DNA of 5,320 nucleotides from Anaerolineae bacterium (GTDB lineage Bacteria; Chloroflexota; Anaerolineae; Anaerolineales; Villigracilaceae). This document shows, in pieces, positions 4,256-5,320 of the stretch; the stretch's first letter is position 1; the number at the start of each line of letters is the position of its first letter. The stretch covers positions 1-5,320 of the forward strand of contig JAFLCF010000165.1 in NCBI GenBank assembly GCA_017303735.1. Reading direction: 5' to 3'. The notes under the pieces are model-generated. The model saw only the letters and a list, made by a program, of their open reading frames with translations. It did no database searches and had not been told where the DNA came from. Made by a program: the position numbers and the translations under genes.

Positions 4256-5320
4256 CTACTCAACAATATTAATTGGCAGGGAATTATTCGCTCCCAGCGC
4301 AGCTACAGAAACCTTTTGTGCGATCTTCATGGCGATTTCTGTCAAAGCTTTGGCAACCGGAGAGTCAGGATAGGCGTCAACAATAGGCTTGCCAGTGTCG
4401 CCACCGATGCGCACGTTCTGGTCAATGGGAATTTGACCAAGGAATGCAGTTTCGGTGCTTTGGGCGAGTTTCTCACCGCCACCTGCACCGAACAAGTCCA
4501 TTTTGGAGCCATCGGGCATTTCAAGATAAGACATGTTTTCCACCACACCCAAGATCGGCACTTCAAGTGTTTTGAACATGTTGAGTCCACGTCCGGCATC
4601 TTCCAGCGAAACCAACTGCGGCAGGGTCACGATCACAGCTCCACTCAAAGGAAGAGCCTGTGCGAGAGAAAGAGCCGCATCACCGGTTCCGGGGGGCAGG
4701 TCAACGATCAGGTAATCCAATTCGCCCCATTCCACATCGCCGAGAAATTGACGGATGGCTGAGTTGAGCATCGGTCCACGCCAGATGAGGGGCTGACCTG
4801 GTTTGACGAGCAGACCCATCGAGACCATTTTCACTCCATACGCTTCGGCAGGGATGATGCGTGGTCCGTTCGGAGGCGGGAGTTTTTCCACGCCCAGCAT
4901 GGTGGGGGTGTTGGGTCCGTAAATATCAGCATCCATCAAACCAACGCGCGCTCCAGCTTTCGCCAGTGCCACCGCCACATTGACCGACACCGTCGATTTG
5001 CCGACGCCGCCTTTGCCCGATCCGATGGCGATGGCGTTACGGATGGGCGTATTGACCAACCCGCGCATGCGACCATCATTCGGCACATCCGAGTCCATTT
5101 TGATATCCACACTTTTTACGCCTTCAACGGTCTTGAGCGCATTACGGCAGTCTGCTTCGATCTTGCCTTTCAGCGGGCAAGCCGGTGTGGTGAGCATCAC
5201 AGAAAACGAGACCTTGTCTCCAGTGATCTCCAAATTGCGGATCATATTGAGTGTCACAAGATCCTGCCCGAGGTCCGGTTCTTGAACCGTGCCGAGAGCT
5301 TTGAGTACAGCTTCTTTTGT
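4256..5320 (-). CDS. mrp: Mrp/NBP35-family P-loop ATPase, iron-sulfur cluster carrier type (first few codons outside window)
   Basis: The frame is open to the right edge: 354 residues are visible. The upstream residues (VLKALGTVQEPDLGQDLVTL) are typical of the MIP18/DUF59 domain, so the GTG at 5257 is internal and only a few residues are missing. The MIP18-like domain covers visible residues about 1-75 with TPACPLK (C48). The ParA/MinD-like ATPase has a deviant Walker A GSGKGGVGKST (100-110), MDADIYGPNTPTMLG (about 129-143) and DLPPGTGD (207-214). Family members bind and transfer Fe-S clusters in the cytosol in an ATP-dependent way. The usual CxxC after ENMSY is absent: ENMSYLEMPDGSKMDLFG (from 261) follows, as I recall for some cyanobacterial and Chloroflexota members. 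Only C48 and C58 are visible, so cluster ligation must differ or be lost. A terminator follows the TAG stop. Confidence 0.92.
   Translation of the reverse strand, partial: TKEAVLKALGTVQEPDLGQDLVTLNMIRNLEITGDKVSFSVMLTTPACPLKGKIEADCRNALKTVEGVKSVDIKMDSDVPNDGRMRGLVNTPIRNAIAIGSGKGGVGKSTVSVNVAVALAKAGARVGLMDADIYGPNTPTMLGVEKLPPPNGPRIIPAEAYGVKMVSMGLLVKPGQPLIWRGPMLNSAIRQFLGDVEWGELDYLIVDLPPGTGDAALSLAQALPLSGAVIVTLPQLVSLEDAGRGLNMFKTLEVPILGVVENMSYLEMPDGSKMDLFGAGGGEKLAQSTETAFLGQIPIDQNVRIGGDTGKPIVDAYPDSPVAKALTEIAMKIAQKVSVAALGANNSLPINIVE

Noticed and set aside
4256..5257. GTG at 5257 as the mrp start
   Set aside because: The frame continues to the window edge with typical MIP18/DUF59 residues (EPDLGQDL), so starting at 5257 would cut the domain.

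Overview
The window is a minus-strand run of five genes, the outer two cut by the window edges. The best guess for the host is a Chloroflexota bacterium, probably of the Anaerolineae. This rests on recognition rather than a search: the lipoprotein carrying an NBR1-type four-tryptophan domain plus peptidoglycan-binding repeats, the MptB/GT87-like GT-C glycosyltransferase, the Mrp protein without its CxxC, and GGTTGAA heptamer repeats between genes all fit that group. UGA ends at least two other genes here (stops at 958-960 and 2565-2567), so the genetic code looks standard.

Read in the direction of transcription (right to left): (1) 5320-4256, an Mrp/NBP35-type P-loop ATPase with an N-terminal MIP18/DUF59 domain, its first few codons outside the window, followed by a good intrinsic terminator. 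(2) 4180-3611, an AhpD-like carboxymuconolactone decarboxylase-family redox protein of 189 residues with an in-frame UGA exactly where the catalytic second Cys of the CxxC motif belongs. (3) 3560-2565, a secreted lipoprotein with one NBR1-like Ig domain and two peptidoglycan-binding domains. (4) 2493-958, a polytopic GT-C glycosyltransferase that looks leaderless. (5) 505-1, the N-terminal part of a conserved protein of unknown function, behind a leader of about 310 nt.

The most interesting observation is gene 2. The UGA is followed in the same frame by the rest of the AhpD-like domain, and immediately downstream lies a hairpin with a GGUC apical loop. The GGUC starts 19 nt after the UGA, which is the spacing I recall for the E. 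coli fdhF SECIS. The Glu, His and CxxU positions match the AhpD catalytic set. Together this argues for a selenocysteine-containing CxxU AhpD-like protein, not a broken gene. A conventional gene caller would split it or call it a pseudogene.

The 452-base gap at 506-957 holds no convincing gene. It carries a likely terminator for the glycosyltransferase, a good sigma70-type promoter, a long leader with hairpins and a helically phased 11-bp tandem repeat, and a heptamer repeat that supplies the glycosyltransferase stop codon. Genes 2 and 3 may be co-transcribed (50-base gap). No shared pathway across all five genes is evident.
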